Shown here: positions 63,696 to 64,000 of the stretch, in pieces
Layout: every line of letters begins with the position of its first letter
How positions within the stretch are numbered: position 1 is the stretch's first letter
NCBI RefSeq assembly: GCF_000350225.1
Contig: NW_005179258.1
Span: forward strand, 324,244-388,243
Direction: 5' to 3'
DNA from: Chondrus crispus
Taxonomy: Eukaryota > Rhodophyta > Florideophyceae > Gigartinales > Gigartinaceae
DNA: 64,000 bases
Translations under genes and position numbers: made by a program
Notes under the pieces: generated by a model
Told to the model about the DNA's origin: nothing
The model's input: only the letters and a program-made list of their open reading frames with translations
Database searches by the model: none

Positions 63696-64000
63696 GTTGC
63701 ATCCGATTTTCTGAGCTTGAAAAACTAGTAAAATTTGACGTTTCAATCACTTGTCAATGCACCGTGGCGCTTCATAAATAGGTTCGTTTTTCGGTACAAT
63801 ACCCCTCTTGAATCTTTCCGATGCAACCGCGTGCCGTTTCCTAGTTGTACTTCTGATTCGTTTTCGTCAATTATGATGCGGAAACCAAGAATGAAGGCTT
63901 TTTAATGGCACTGCTGTCGCAAAAGTAGAAAAAAAACAGTAAGTGTTAACCGGCAGGACCGGGCGAGAATGTTCGCGTCAATTTACTGTGCTGGTTTCGT
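63696..64000. other. AT-richer downstream sequence
   Basis: No gene or repeat recognised up to the window end. Confidence 0.4.

Overview
Eukaryotic nuclear DNA that consists almost entirely of transposable elements. Long intronless ORFs, Ty3/gypsy polyproteins with chromodomains, several DDE transposon superfamilies and a histone H3-like N-terminus rule out a prokaryote. TE-packed, intron-poor DNA of this kind fits a red alga (Florideophyceae), but that is an impression; nothing in the window proves the species. No tRNA, rRNA or CRISPR was recognised, and ordinary host genes are few.

Layout. 1-2.2 kb: GC-rich DNA with a decayed LEA-like beta-sandwich ORF on the minus strand. 2.29-3.63 kb: a compact PIF/Harbinger element with visible TIRs and TSD. 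4.2-4.67 kb: the C-terminal end of a Tigger/jerky-like transposase, cut by an LTR. 4.67-35.4 kb: a three-LTR Ty3/gypsy array. Copy A1 (LTR1, gag, pol) switches inside integrase to a second lineage, B (integrase, chromodomain, antisense ORF, partial LTR), then returns to the A-type 3' region and LTR2. Copy A2 (LTR2 to LTR3) is complete in layout but mutated. 35.4-36.7 kb: a broken IS5/Harbinger-type transposase. 37.2-47.7 and 49.7-52.9 kb: two copies (P and Q) of a duplicated unit encoding a predicted secreted, cysteine-rich protein. P is split by a Tc1/mariner-like element, itself hit by a 5.2-kb piggyBac-like element, and also holds a deletion derivative of that element and a pogo-like MITE. 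Q supplies empty sites and an excision footprint. 53.0-54.2 kb: a type II membrane, glycosyltransferase-like gene. 54.52-61.81 kb: a young, apparently intact Ty3/gypsy element C with identical 265-bp LTRs and 5-bp TSDs. 63.4-63.7 kb: a fragment of a TPR/HAT-like gene.

Most striking results. (1) Element C carries an antisense ORF whose first 29 residues after Met copy the histone H3 tail (23/29 identical), keeping K4, K14 and K23 but replacing K9 and K27; it is followed by a possible cysteine-protease-like Q/C/H/D arrangement and a basic tail. (2) Lineages A and B carry a different antisense protein, shared between them, in the same slot between pol and the 3' LTR. (3) The piggyBac-like transposase appears to have a YqaJ/lambda-exonuclease-type PD-(D/E)XK nuclease inserted between its second and third catalytic Asp, and its two overlapping ORFs are joined at a canonical -1 slippery heptamer.
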